DNA of 64,000 nt from Sequoia sempervirens (taxonomy: Eukaryota > Streptophyta > Pinopsida > Cupressales > Cupressaceae): the NCBI GenBank assembly GCA_007258455.2, contig VDFB02275597.1, positions 1 through 64,000 of the forward strand, read 5' to 3'. Shown in pieces: positions 12,293 through 25,200 of this stretch. The notes beneath the pieces were generated by a model. It made no database searches. It was not told the origin of the DNA and saw only the letters and a list, made by a program, of their open reading frames with translations. Position 1 is the stretch's first letter; every line of letters starts with the position of its first letter. The position numbers and the translations under genes are program-made.

Positions 12293-13255
12293 CAAAAGAT
12301 ATTGTCCCTAAAGTGAGGATCAAATTGAGGCTCATCCATGTATCTTCTTCTTCTACTCCTTCCTTTTTCTTTGCTCAGATGTGAATCTCATAAATATGTG
12401 ATCAAAATTACCCAGTGCTTGTTGAGATGAAAAAAAAAATGTTGAACAACATCCCATTGAAAGATAAAAAGAATATCATCTACTAAAACAAAATCTTCTT
12501 CGTCATCACCTCCATTGGTGAATTTACCATTAATGAGAGGGAAATCATCAAACCTAAGCTAATAATGATTTTCCTCATCATGTAGAGGAGATTCTTTAGT
12601 GAGAAACCCAAATAAATTATTTTCATCCAACTAAAATAAATCAACATACCACTCTATGCAGTTATTCTCCAATTATATCCATGAATCTATTTCATTTTCA
12701 TATTTTACTTTCACATATGAATCAAGATAAGATTTAACCAAAATACCCTTAACTTTATGAAAACTATACTTGAGTTCATTTGTTTCTTCCACAACTGCCT
12801 TCATTAATTCCAAAATTTTATCTAAATCACACTTAGGAATTGCCATGAAACAAGGGTTTGAAAAAAAATCAAGAAACCATATTTCCTTCCACAAATCTAA
12901 AAATAAAATAACGTAAAAAATTATATTAAATATATCTATCCACTTACAAAAACTAGAGTGTGAATTCCTTACCTACTTTGCAATGATTTTTTTGACAAAT
13001 CACAATTCAAAATATTTTGAAAAATCTGAATCACAAGGTCAATTTAAATCGCCAAATTTCTCTTCATATTGAATATAATTATTTAATGTGGCCTCTTTTT
13101 GGAAAGCTCTTGGCATCCTCCTTCGAATGACTCCATTGTATGTTTTGTAGACATATGTGAAGCATATGACTATTTATAATAAATTTGGCCCCAAATTAAA
13201 ACAAATCAACAAAAGAATTCTCCCACTTTTCCCTACAAAGAGTTATGAGACCAAA

Positions 13256-13613
13256 TGTTAAGAAACTCAATAGAAAATATAGATATATGCAATATATTCA
13301 AAATTGATCAACCCCTTGAAGTAGTGCAACACCATACAATAGCCATTCCAAGGGGACAAACCTCCCAATCTTCAAGGAGGCAATCCTCTTAACAAAGCAC
13401 ACACCACAATAATAATCTCCAAGATGCTTTCTACTTGGGAAGTCCTTATAATCTATATATTCTTCCTAAGACAACTACTATTTGTACATGCATGTGGGCT
13501 AAATTCTTTATTCCAACTAGTGGGATGACTTACAAAGAATATGTGCCCACACCTTTATTTATCACTGCCACATTTATTTAGTACTTCCTAATACACCATA
13601 ATACCATGCCCCA
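13256..13613 (-). repeat. Element F, LTR copy (5' side on minus strand)
   Basis: This is about 358 bp, TG...CA on the minus strand (TGGGGCATGG ... CTTAACA). It is followed on the minus strand by the candidate primer site TTTGGTCTCATAAC. It aligns with 10270-10631 with many point differences, so the insertion is old. Confidence 0.65.
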
Positions 13614-14400
13614 ATTGCATTACCACTTTCAAGTGAAATATTAGCATCCTTCTTACTTTTTATTATGTGGGTTCTTTTCTAGATGAAGTTTCCAATAAGA
13701 TGATTCTCCATGACCATTCTTACCACAACGGTCACAAATTACATATTTATTTTTGTGCTAGTGGAGGTTACCTTTTGTCCTTAATAGCTTTAGCTTCATT
13801 AGACTTGGAAGAGGAAGAACCAACATGCATATAGCCTTCCACATATACCACTCTTTTCCTTCATTATATCTTCTAATATTTTAAGCTCTACCCCAACCCT
13901 ATGCACTTTAATGCTTAACATACCTGGCTCCTTTAGGAGCCTAGGCAATTTGTTGTTTCACAAACCCAACTCCTCATGCACCTTTATCAATTTTCCTTTT
14001 TTCTTTATTTTAGAGATTTACATTTGGATACATCTTCCACGAAAACCACTTTGTTTTTCTTAGAGAACTTGGTGGGGCAAAGGAATTACAACAAACACTA
14101 TCATGCTTCTTTCTTCCTCTATAGTCTTTCCAATTCTCTTGTCTAAGTATTCATATTGACAAAAAAAACTAATAGCTTATATATGGTAAGTACTTCTAAT
14201 GATTTTTCTTTAACATGTGTCATCTTCAAAAATAGTATTGATTAAGCCAAAGTATCCACTAAATCTATTAGTGTGCCCTTCGCTTGTATCAACCATTTTC
14301 CTAATTTGTTCTAGTCTAAACATCCTCCTATTGTATACACATTTACACAAGATCATATGAGGAACTCACAATTTGGAGTATTTCCCAAATAATATTTGAT
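13614..14400 (-). pseudogene. Gag remnant with zinc knuckle, old minus-strand retroelement
   Basis: The minus strand encodes CDRCGKNGHGESSYWKLH (knuckle at about 13691-13736). It is CX2CX4HX4C with the last Cys changed to Tyr, followed by LEKNPHNKK. The W-K-L-H tail after a knuckle is typical of plant retroelement Gag. Upstream on the minus strand, EYLDKRIGKTIEEE-like sequence fits the end of the Gag helical part but carries many stops. The frame continues over element F into the protease at 10080-10265. Confidence 0.5.
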
Positions 14401-16500
14401 ATCATCTAAAATTGGAACTAGAATATTTTACAAGCAAAGAAAACCTTACCTAGGCTCACATAAATTTCATTAGCCAAAAAGGTTGGTCAGTATATTATAG
14501 TGTTGAGTTAGCCCTAACACATATAAATCATGTGGCATGTATTGCACATACTAGCTTCATTGTAAATCATTTTATTCACATACAAAGTTGCATTATTATA
14601 AACTCTTTCAACTCTTTATTTCTAAAATTCCAACATTTCATGTAACTTTCAAAATGCTTATAATTTGAGAATAATTTAAGTCAATGAAATGTAGTATTTT
14701 GAATTAGGAATCAAATGAATATTCGATTTGTTGTATGATATAAATGTTCCCAATTTTCGACATGTTTTTCAAAAAAAAGAACTTTGATTAAAACTATTAA
14801 GCAACTCTTTTCAAATCAATGTAATGTCCATGTCATTCATGTTTGCTTTCATGCATGCAACTTTTGACATGTTTAAAAAATGTTCAATCTTGCTAGGGTT
14901 AAGTTGACATCTATTTTGAAAAAAATCGCACATAATTAAACATCAAAATTCAATTGCAAACATTATTTGATCAATTTTCTTCCCATAAATAAAATAACTT
15001 CACTTTTACAAATTTAAGGTATTTTTTATATTTTTCTAAAAACTATTAATTTTGAAATTTTTGATACAATTATATAAAAAATTTAAAATAGATTTTTCTT
15101 GATTAGTTTCCTAAAATATACAATTTTTTTCATTTAAAATAATTACAATTTTACAATGTCAATAGGCATCACATAATTTACACTTTTTACTTTGACTGAA
15201 GTTACTTTTTCCTCTTTTTGGACATAACAGTTTTTTTCGTGCACGTGAACGTTTTATAAACAAGGTATTTGATATAAACTATTTACTTTCACAACACCAT
15301 CTTTATAATCTAACTTAGGTGAATATCTACACTTTTATGACCACATTTTATTCCAAGTGAACATTCTGGTAGCACTTTTCAATAGTGTATTGTGCCTAAT
15401 TAAGCTATATATCTACATATAAATCAAATCAAAACAAGTTTGATAATTTATGTATAGTTGTTTTTAAAAAGCATGGCTGATGGAGATTTAATTTCACTCA
15501 CACATCAAATTGCAAGTGAGATTTATAATTGATCTATAGAATCAAAGATGTATTCTAATAAAGAAAAAGGATTATTGATCTATAATTTGTTGATTTAGTT
15601 GTTGGTTTAAAGACATTAGAAAAAAAAACAAGAGTGTAAATTGTTGCTAAAAGGCACTTCGTAGAATGGATACAAACCTTGAATAACTCTACAAGATACA
15701 AATATGTGTTATGCTTGAATCATAACTTAGAAGAAACATTAAAAAACAAAATAAAAATAAAAAGTAGAAAATGTTTATAACATATATGCACACACCCCTT
15801 AATACGGCCATTACACATGTTCCTAGGTTACAAAATTAAGACATTATCACAAAATATTCTCGACATAGAAAATTTACAAAATCTTGACATCCTTGTATTG
15901 CACCAGGCTAGTGAAAATATTGCATCTGTAACTTGAACAATTTTCCATAAGAACCATATCTATTTGTCCATCTATGCAAAACTGACCCGCCAAGCAACAA
16001 AATCATTTTAGAAATAGTAAAAATACTTTACTAGAGCCATTAAACAAAGATATATTCTCGTGTTCAAAATTGCCAAAAATCAATGACAATTGGACTGGTA
16101 CTTGATCGCACCGCAGTTAAAATCGTGAATAATTATGGACATCATAATTAAGGCATGCTTCAAGTACATCAACCATACACAGCGTATGTTTGAGAGAGAA
16201 ACAAGTTGAGAACCAACTCCATAATTACTTCTTTTTTTCACTCGATAAAGGCTTTTGATTAAAGGTTGACCTGCACTAAGAAATCAATCAGAAAGCGAAA
16301 ATATGGTAATTTGTTACTCCATACTTGCAGCATATAATTATTCTTAACACCATAGTTTGGCATAGAAAAAAAGTGTGATTGTAGTAATAATCTTATGGGC
16401 ATACATAGAACAAAAAAGTCAGACTGAGACCATATCCCCCATCTAATCCTTATATACGACAAGCCAAGAAAGAGTCCAATTATCAACTAGAAAGAAAAAA
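14400..16500. other. No gene or clear element seen
   Basis: AT-rich sequence with many stops in all frames. It may hold the 5' part of the old minus-strand retroelement, but I found no LTR pair or primer site. Confidence 0.3.
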
Positions 16501-16527
16501 TAAATTGAGAAGGAACACGGTTGTAAA

Positions 16528-16797
16528 TAGTGACCCTAAAAGCCAGAGGAGCTATCATGAGGTATGAAATATCATCTTTTGTTCAGAGAGAAGCAATGCA
16601 AATACAAGAAACAAATTATGAAAAAAAAAAATCGGGAAAAGACCACAAAAATGAAAATTTGACCCTAAAAACCAGGGGAGTTTGTGAATAGTGACCCTAA
16701 AAGCCAGAGGAGCTAACATGAGGTATGAAATATCATCTTTTGTTCAGAAATAAGCAAAGCAAGCACAAGAAAAAACACTATGAAAAAAAAACTCGGT
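16528..16797. repeat. Short direct duplication, 159-bp offset
   Basis: The segment starting GTGACCCTAAAAGCCAGAGG recurs 159 bp later with few changes and continues through ATGAGGTATGAAATATCATC and TTTTGTTCAGA. A third, partial start (TTTGACCCTAAAAACCAGGGG) lies between them. Confidence 0.7.
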
Positions 16798-16869
16798 TAA
16801 AGAAGACAAATGAAAAATGTCATCTCATGAATCAACGAATGACTTTGATCTATAGCTTCAGAAGAAAAG

Positions 16870-17290
16870 AATAAATTTCTTAGGAAAAAAAGCATGCTTT
16901 TAGTTGGTGACCACTCAGCTCAATGCTTACATCATGTTTCTTACACTTGTCCAAATTACTACCCCAGCCACTAGGGGAACTCCCTGAGCTCACACCACAA
17001 TTTCTATCACCCCTAGTGTGTGCATACACATTGGTCGCATCTGGCCTACACGTGATGCTGCCGACCTGGGGAATTCTTCAACCCAATGAGCGGTCTATCA
17101 CTATATATACCGTTCCCACCAAATAATGATAGAGCCCATGCAGTCACCTCCACATAAATGGGAGAAGGGTTTGCCCTACCTGAATGGGCATTGTCTTTTA
17201 GTTTGTAATTCGTAGATGTTTTGGGTATGTAGGAAGTTAACTTCCATAGTTCATTTCACTCCAGATTCATTTTGAAGAGACAAATCCGAA
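16870..17290 (-). pseudogene. Unrecognised minus-strand coding remnant
   Basis: Two minus-strand stretches look coding. The upstream one contains NAHSGRANPSPIYVEVTAWA and LSLFGGNGIYSDRPLIGLK. The downstream one contains RPDATNVYAHTRGDRNC and SGSSPSGWGSNLDKCKKHD and ends KACFFS-stop. A one-base frame change near 17060 separates them, and an upstream stretch (NESGVK, then TMEVNFLHTQNIYEL) has an in-frame TGA. A splice acceptor (CCCCAG) just before the second stretch could instead make it a separate exon. Composition is polar and gene-like, and I do not recognise the family. Pseudogene is likelier than a live gene because of the breaks. Confidence 0.4.
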
Positions 17291-17299
17291 TTGATTGTT

Positions 17300-18880
17300 G
17301 AATTAGCAGGACATTCAAATTCTATTAATGAATTAGCAAGATTATTAAGTTTCAAACTGTACAACAGAATACAACAATCAAAAGTTAACAAGACTCCCAA
17401 CGGTTCAGATATAATTGGAAGATTAGGAATATCTAGGGCTTATTGTCGCCAATAGATATTCCCCTTAATGGGAAAAGATTAATATTTCATCCATTAATTT
17501 CAAAAAAAATAGAAGCTATTCATGTAACACAAGCTTTGCAAATAATCTCAATCCAACAATCATTTGATAGGAAGATTCCACCCTTGTTTATAGAAACATA
17601 TAAACTGGCATTCATTTGCCAGCTCTACTCAACCAGATTAGCAATTATAGTGGAAGAATCAATATCATCCAACGTATATCCACTTCAGATATTTATTTCT
17701 AATTGTATATACTGTGCTGTTGTGCTAACAATACTTTCTATTTTCTACAATTTCCTGTCTACTGTTTACAATCAGCAAAACAGTTTTTAAAAAATCATAA
17801 AACTATGTAAGGAAATCCTTCATAAATGTTTGAACACAATAACATACATGTAACAAGCTTCTTCAAACTGTATACAAGGCTATTACATTGTACAGATCCT
17901 ATAACTCTGCTATAGGTTTCTTTTCCTATAAAACTTAAATGCGACAAAAAATTGAAGTAATTGGTCAATTTACATTTATACACAATAAAAAACCCATTCG
18001 TGCGAAGAATTTTATCTATAAGATGAACCCTTGACTGTATGCATATAGATGTACAGATTTTATCACCAACATTTACATAACTGTCAAACTCTCACCTTGT
18101 AACAGTTTCTCATGGTGCAGATTTGTTCTTGGCTATTAATTTGATTTGAATGCATCTAGTGATACTAGATTTCCTGCTGTTTCATAGTGTCTGCTTTGGT
18201 CATCTAAATTTATAGCATAGAATTGATCTAAGACATTGTCACTTTAATGTCAGATCTCCAACTTTCAAGCTAAGTAATTTTCAAATCTGTTCAGTTTAGT
18301 GAGGTTATGAGGTTTCTTTGTAAATTTATGTCATCTAATAAGGGTTTAATGTAGTCAAATGAGATTATAAAGACACCAAAGATGCATTCTTGAGTAACAC
18401 ATTGCTTTCTATACTTCTTGTATACAATACTAGCTTTTAGATAACCACCATCCGGAACTTTAATCTTATTTTTAGGCTTTTAACCAATGTTTCTGCAAGT
18501 TTCCAGAATGGGATATACAGTTTCAAGGATTGGAAAAGTTTTGACAAATTTTTGGGGATGGCAGGGTTATGGCTATTAAAATAACTTACAAATTAGAAGT
18601 AGATGAAATTTTTAAAAATAAATCTAATGTGCTGAATTTGCAATGCCAATCCCGCTCCCCCCTCCTCCCCTACTCCCCTTAGCTTTTAACTTTCGCATTT
18701 TTTTCTTGAAAAGTTACTAGTTACATTATTAACCACTAAATAGAGCAGGCTGTTCAGTTCTAAAAAAAGAGTAGTGCGTCCCCTCCAAGTGCCTAAGTCT
18801 CCCAGACATCCAAGGTGTCACTTGGGCCCCCAAGGGTGCATTCCCATGGACCGCTGCTTTTAACTCTCCCAACAATCCAG
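17300..18880. other. No feature seen
   Basis: The sequence is AT-rich. A small plus-strand frame (17443-17790) has no recognisable domain or codon pattern, so I do not call it. A C-rich tract (about 18650-18680) is the only compositional feature. Confidence 0.3.
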
Positions 18881-18887
18881 GTTATAT

Positions 18888-20270
18888 TGTCATGTCCCCA
18901 TTTTAAGGAGGATCTAAATTTGAAGGGTGACAGCAAATAGTCTTTGTAAACACTAAGTTTGAATTTTAAATATATTTTAAATAATAATATAAATTTAAAT
19001 TATTAAATAATAACATTTAAATTTATTAATATTGGACCTATCTGACCCATTTGGGAATGCATTCATAGAATTATATTTATATTGGCTTCAGATGTTTGAG
19101 GAGGCATCATGGATTGGATGAATAGTTTATTGATCTAGCAAAGACAGAAACCTTTGTGTGATCGATTGACGCAAACCTCTCCTGGAGACTGTGAATCCAA
19201 TCTCCCCATCGCTGCAATCTGATAACACATCCTCTCCTTGCAGGGTCATTGCGCTGAGGGAATTCACGAAGGAGGCGATTGTCACATCACGCCACAAGCA
19301 CCACTCACCATCACTGTGGGAGTCGCGTGAAGACCAACAGGCGGTACTAAGTTCCGCAAGGGGCTACCAAGAATTTCAGCTCCAGAATTCACATCCACTA
19401 ACACACAAACAGTTGTCGCAATCTCCAGCACGAGAATGACCTTAGGCGGAAACAATGCCGAAGTTCATTCACATCACGATCTATAGCAGAAGACACACTC
19501 TGCATCATCCCTCACGACTATCTACAAGACACAATCAGCATTACCAGTCACATTCATCATTCTAGGCTACAAGAGTAGTTCACACGAGGATCGAGCAGGA
19601 AGCCGACGAGCAACCTGGTGCCACTGCAAAAGGCGCCATTCATCGCTCAATCTCATGCCAATCCATTGGAGCTGGATCAGGATCCTCATTTGATAACAAC
19701 ATTCAAGTTGTTACTAGATCTACCATTCACTATAGCATGGTCAATCACATTCAAGTTGTTACCAGATCTACCGTTCACCATAGCATGGTCGATCACATTC
19801 AAGTTGTTACCAGATCTACCGTTCACCATAGCATAGTCGATCGATATCATTGCATCTATGCAAGCCCATTGTAATCATTGTCGGTCATTATTTTGGTGAT
19901 ATCTATTTTGCTGTGTAAGAACAATTCGAGATCAATAATACTCAATGTTATTGTTTGACATTGTGCATATATTTGTGCCGGGAGTCTTTATTTGATCTAT
20001 CTAAAATCAGAGTATTCTGTATTATTATGATTTTGCTATTGAGTTCTGAACTAAGCATAAAAGGAAGTCCATCACTATCTCGTAGTAAAGTGCGGTATCT
20101 CTCAATGGTATCAGTTACCACTCTCGGCTGCACTTATAAAACTTGTGATTTGGTGATCAATCAGGTTTGAATGAAACTGACTTGTTATACACCTATTATC
20201 ACTATGTGAAGACACTAATTGCCATCCAGTTTATTGATGTTGTGTGTGATCTGCGTTTGAGCATCTTACA
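18888..20270 (+). repeat. Element D, 5' LTR
   Basis: It begins TGTCATGTCCCC and ends CATCTTACA, directly before a good primer-binding site. Length is about 1.38 kb. It contains three 48-bp tandem copies (19699-19842). GC content in 19150-19680 is higher than in the surroundings. I found no matching 3' LTR in the window, so the element is cut on its right, apparently by element E at 21242. The left border rests on the TG start only. Confidence 0.6.
19699..19842 (+). repeat. Three tandem 48-bp repeats in LTR D
   Basis: There are three copies of a 48-bp unit (ACATTCAAGTTGTTACYAGA then TCTACCRTTCACYATAGCAT). Copies 2 and 3 are almost identical and copy 1 has several transitions. The unit is a multiple of three, so an incidental frame translates to a 16-residue repeat. 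Confidence 0.9.
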
Positions 20271-20271
20271 G

Positions 20272-20284
20272 TGGTATCAGAGCA
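20272..20284 (+). other. Primer-binding site of element D (tRNA-iMet type)
   Basis: TGGTATCAGAGCA follows the LTR end by one base. The first 12 bases match the complement of the 3' end of plant initiator tRNA-Met exactly, the most common primer of plant LTR retrotransposons. Confidence 0.8.
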
Positions 20285-20300
20285 TCAATCCTGCCAGCCT

Positions 20301-21190
20301 ATGGGTTCGCTTGTGCAAATGAGTGAGGAAGACGATGAAATTGCGGTCTCCAAATTGCTAGTTGGTATGAAAGGTATTGAAAGCATAAGGATCTTCTTAC
20401 ATTCCAAGAATATTCAAGAGTGACAAGAATGTCTATACCCATGGATGAGGAGATTATAAGAATCTTTGATGATTACTTAGATGAACCTAAGGCTATCAAG
20501 GCTACAAAGCCTTTTGACAAGTACTACAGGAGAAGAAGAAATGAAGAAAAGAATGAAGATATACAAGAGGAAACATTTTTTCTTCCTTTTGCGAATTTGA
20601 GGCGAATAACAGAAGAACGACGCACTCCATTTGTTGGAAATCATGCCCCCATTTGTTACTCAAGAAGGGGAAGAACAGTCAAATCAGGAACCAAATAGTG
20701 GTGAAGACATGCCAGGAGTGGGTGTTGACAATGCGCCAATGATTGTTGATGATGGCCAGAAGACACCCACCCCCTTCTAAGGTATAGAGGGTATGGAAGG
20801 AATCAAACCTTATGATGATGACCAGCATATTTGGAAGTGAAAAGTGGTAAATTAGCTGTCATTGATCAGCCTCTGGGTGAACAGGATTTCAGTTATGAGG
20901 GTATGCACAAGAGGTTGTTCATTGGACAAAGCTACATACAAGGTATGTCATTCCCTAGTGAGTACAATAGTTCTTGTTTCATGCACACGATCACTTTTGA
21001 TAACTATCTATTGGAGTTGTATGAGAGACATCTTGTTGAAGAGCTAATCATTAAGACTAAGGGATGGCCTAGTAAGAAGATCTTGCAGTGTGACAATGTT
21101 TGGTTTCTCATGGATAGTTTGGGACTCACATGCAAGGATGAACCAATGACGTTGGGACTCCAAAGATGCTCTATCCTCTCTTGAAAAAAC
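20301..21190 (+). pseudogene. Element D internal coding remnant, unrecognised
   Basis: The first ATG after the primer site is at 20301 (MGSLVQMSEEDDEIAVSK). The sense then moves between frames: 20420-20698 (acidic and basic, DYLDEPKAIKATKPFDKYY) and 20831-21184 (with FDNYLLELYERHLVEELIIK). No zinc knuckle, protease or reverse transcriptase is visible, so this is not a normal Gag-Pol. It is probably the start of an accessory protein of a non-autonomous element. The right end is cut off at the LTR of element E. Confidence 0.4.
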
Positions 21191-21241
21191 TACCTCGTAT
21201 GCTAAGATTGCTAGAAAGGTCATACGGTAATTCCAATGTTT

Positions 21242-22182
21242 TGTAAGTTGGGGGATGGACAAGCTCAATGGATGATGTGATATGCGGGTATCACAAAGGG
21301 ACCTTGGACAACAAATTACTCAAAAGTAGGGATTTAGATTGATTTGACATTGAATGCTCTTGTATTTTTTTTGGGATTTTCGATTCTGAGATAAAATAAA
21401 AGGAAAAGGGATGAGGGTTTAGAAATAGACTTATGCTAAACTACTCCTATGAACTTAAGAGACAAATGTTGGATAGTGAAATTTAAACCAATCTTTGCTT
21501 TGCCAAGTACGATGACTACAACTAGACAAAGATGGTGCAATCTTCAATGGGATTTACGAATGATGTCCTATTACACAATACCACCATCAATTCAAACAAT
21601 GCATATAGGTAATAGAATTCAAGTTAAACAGTTTCAAAGTTCAGACTAACCTTGCACATCAAATTGAAAACCATTCAATTGAAAAAGGTATGAACTAATT
21701 TCACTATTTTCAACACTATCAATCTTTTCATTCATCTAAAAATGTTCAAACTAATTTACTTTATTGAAGAAATATGAAACCATGCAAGCTCTCAAAATAG
21801 CAAATGCTCAACTATGAATCAAATCATTATTTGAATAGCACTAGTAGCAACAATTTTACAAGTCTCTTAGAATGAATGAAATGAGTGGGGTTTATATAGG
21901 CACCCCAATTACAAAGCAACGGCCCAGATTGATTTGAGATCAATGGCCAAGATTATTCCAAGAAACCCTAACCCTAAAAAGCATAACCAACTTCATGGAC
22001 ACATGGCACAAGTAGGACGAGCCATTTGGAGTGTGGAAAATGACACCTTGCAAATTAATCAAACAAGTGGGAATCCAAAATGCAATTCCCCTTGGCCTGC
22101 TCCCTGGCTGCAAATGCAAGAAATTTTGTTAACACCAAATCGAGCTCCTCCATTGATATGTTTGGCATAGAATCTAGCTACA
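21242..22182 (-). repeat. Element E, 3' LTR (minus strand)
   Basis: On the minus strand it starts TGTAGCTAGATTC right after a purine tract (GGACATAATGGGAG) and ends CCCCCAACTTACA, giving the TGTA...TACA ends usual for LTRs. Length is 941 bp. A TATA box (TATATAAA, minus strand) lies at 21891-21898, about 300 bp in. No matching 5' LTR was found upstream of the coding frame at 25325. Confidence 0.6.
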
Positions 22183-22200
22183 CTCCCATTATGTCCAAGG
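22183..22200 (-). other. Polypurine tract of element E
   Basis: The minus strand reads CCTTGGACATAATGGGAG directly before the LTR start TGTAGC. It lies just beyond the stop codon of the coding frame (22203-22205). Confidence 0.5.
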
Positions 22201-22202
22201 TT

Positions 22203-25200
22203 TCAAGACACTGAGTGAGTATTTTCCCATCTACCTTTTTGTTTCTGAAAGCTATCCATAAAGGTCAAAAGAGAAGACATGTCATCAAGCTGGTTTTCTG
22301 TGATAATCTACATTTCCTTGAAGTAAATATTCATCACACTTCTCTTCAATCCTTCCAAATCCAAGCTATTTGTATCATGGTGCTCCTGGCCTGTTAATCC
22401 TTCAAGAGAGGTGAGGATTCTAAGCTGTATTTTTCCAAGAGAATTATGTATAACAGCACACTCTTCTTTCATTCCATCATATATCTTCTTCTTTGCTAAC
22501 AAGGAATGATACCATCTACTGAAATCATATGAAGCTCCTTCATCAATAACACCTTCTTGGATCAATATTTGTAGGGATACTTCCTTTAAAACCCTCAAAT
22601 GAGGTATTACTTTGTCATTTATGTATTGGAAGTCTTCCCAATTATCTTCAATCTGGCCAATTTCAGTCATAAGCAAGGCTGATCTACCATAGGTCTGAGC
22701 ATATTTCTCCAAGAATTGTTCCATCTGTTTTGAGATATTGTTGATCCAACTCCTTGTCACTTGGCTTGTAATCCTCATAGCCTCAAGATTGTCAACGGAT
22801 TCCAGAGGAAGGGATGATGGTGGGATAAAAGCTTCACCTTCTTGGCGCAAGGGGTCTGTTATTTGTTGAATGAACTCTATTAATCTCAAATTTTCCAACT
22901 CTAGTTTTTCCTTCTTCTCCTCTATTTTGTCAAACTTCTCCTTGATGGCCTTAGAAGTGTCTGCTAGCTCATGGAAATCTTGTTCTATCGTGGTTGGCCC
23001 AATGTCCAACGTTGTAACATCATAATCCATAGGAGTAATCTGATCTCCAAGCTTGTCAACCTTTGGGACTGCAACTTGTAAAATCCTGGATCCTACACCA
23101 TTTCTGATAATTTGAGAGTACTTTTTATGCTTCTTTGGTGTTTTAGCTTTGCCAATCCTCTCTAAGAAGTCCTGCATGCTTTCAATTGGTTTGACTTCAT
23201 CCAGTGGTTTATATTTCTTCATCAAACTTTCAATCAACCAATCTGGGATAGTGGATAATTCCATCCCATCTTCCAATTGAATATCATCATCAATCCCTTT
23301 CAAGGCAGAAATTATTTCTTCTCCCAGCTCCTCATTGTTTTCAAGGATTTCAGTATCTCCCATGCCTTCAATCATCAACATATCACCTCCTTCCAAACAC
23401 TCAGTGAAGGTTTGCTCTTGAAGAAAATCTAGTTGTTCTAAGTTCTAACTATTGAAATTCAACCTCTTGCTCATGGTTTGGTTCAATCTCAGCAATGGAC
23501 TTTCTTCTGCTATTTTGATAGATAACATACTTGAAGATGATGGAATTTCACTCACCTTTTGCTTCTTACTTTCCAACTCTTTACTAGCTGCTTCCTTTTC
23601 CTTTGTTTGAAGATCTTCAATCATTGCCTTCCTCTTGCTTGGACATGGAAGTTCATCAGGACCTTCTCCAACTACTTCTCCTTGACTTTCAACATTGTTC
23701 AACGTGACATAGGTAAGGGAGATTCCTTATTTTCTTAATCTGCTGATTTGATTATCCACCCATTCCCTAGAGTAAGCTACAATGTCCTTCATCAATACAT
23801 TTAAATCAATCAACTCAGGTTGTGTCCAGTTGGGCAACAAGATAGGCTTGTTTTTTTGTTCAAATTGAGGATGCACGTATTCTCCATTGTCTTTTACCTA
23901 GTCAGGAACGGGGAATAAGTCACACTTTTTCACAAGGTCTACTAGAATTCTAGACCACATCTTCTTCATGACTCCATATTCGTCCACCAAGTTAGACCAA
24001 TAGTCTTCAATCTGTATAACATGAAGGGACTTCTTCCCGTGAACTCTCAAATATGGATCATAATCAGACCTCGGTTTATAAGTGCCAAACTTATAAAATT
24101 GTAACTCTAACTTTGCTGCCTTGGCTGATTGCAATGAGGGGCAGACTTCTAGCATTTTCCCAATTGCAATAGGAAAATCCACTCCTTGTTTGTTCTTTTT
24201 CCCTTGAATGGAATCCACATGTGCCAACTGCCTTGCAACTTCAAGCATAATAATCTTGTCTGTTGGATACCGAGGGAGTTTATACAGAGCATCTAGGAAT
24301 CCATTAACTCTTATGTATGTGAAAGTTGGAAATTGGATGAACCAAGATCCGGATTTATCAAGCAACACCATAGCCTCTTTCGACAACCTCTTTTGAATTC
24401 CTCCTTGAAGCAATCGAGTAATATACATGAGGAAGGCATCATTGGTTATCTTATAATTGTCCTTATAATGCAGCTGTAGCTGTGGGTAACAATCATGTGC
24501 TTTGAACTAGTTATTTTGAAGTCCAACTTCCCCTTTGCAAATCAATCCTTTATACTTGGTAAACCGGGCCAAGATGTAGACTATGTAGAAACTCATATAG
24601 AAGGTCTTGGTCTTCTCCAAGTTTCTTAACTGGAAATCAATGTTGTCACTTATTAATTTGGCCCAATTTATTGTTTCCATTCCTAATACGACCTCCTCTA
24701 TGTATGAAAACATCCATACTTAGAAGAAAGCTCCCTGAGAAGTTCCCGTAATCCTGTTTAGCATGTGGATCATATCACTGTATTCTTCTTTAAAATCTGT
24801 GCAAATCAATCTCTTAGGTAGCTTAGAATGATGCCTCTTTGGTTCCTTAACCTAGTTGGAATTAATTATGTCCATACAAGATTCTTTGGCCTGATCAAAC
24901 ATGGTTTGTGATTCCTCTTGGGTCTTGTTCAACATTTTGTGACGACGAGGAATTCCAAACACCTCTCTAACTGAATCTTTTGTGAAGTATGCCAAAGTGA
25001 TCCCATTAGATGCTTTAATGGATCTTGTCTGTGGATTGTATCTTCTAGCGCACTCAACCATCAACTCACTACACTGACCTGCAAGTGGAAATCCTGCTGC
25101 TTGGTGAAGTCCGCACTTAACCATGTTGGTTGCAATAAGTGTGGGCATTTTGAGCTAAGTGCCAAACATCCTTTTCTTGTGCTGAATCGCATTGAATTGC

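Larger units (their letters stand above)
10270..13613 (-). mobile_element. Element F: small LTR retrotransposon, minus strand, LINE-interrupted
   Basis: Two direct repeats of about 360 bp bracket a 2.6-kb interior. Next to the right LTR the minus strand reads TTTGGTCTCATAAC, a weak match to a tRNA-Met type primer site (TGGTATCAGAGC). The interior holds no recognised domain. A 73-codon minus-strand frame at 12673-12894 may be a remnant. The LINE fragment at 10757-12292 has split the interior. The hexamer ATTGCA occurs next to the right end and six bases from the left end, a possible imperfect target duplication. Without the LINE the element is about 1.8 kb, so it looks non-autonomous. Confidence 0.55.

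Noticed and set aside
17443..17790. Plus-strand 115-codon ORF as a gene
   Set aside because: No domain, AT-biased residues, no splice or promoter support.
20104..20117. TGGTATCAGTTACC as a primer-binding site
   Set aside because: It matches tRNA-iMet only over nine bases and lies inside LTR D, 168 bp before the true site at 20272, which follows a proper LTR end.
22308..23396. A separate 362-codon gene
   Set aside because: The frame continues on both sides through single stop codons, so it is part of the 22203-25325 frame.
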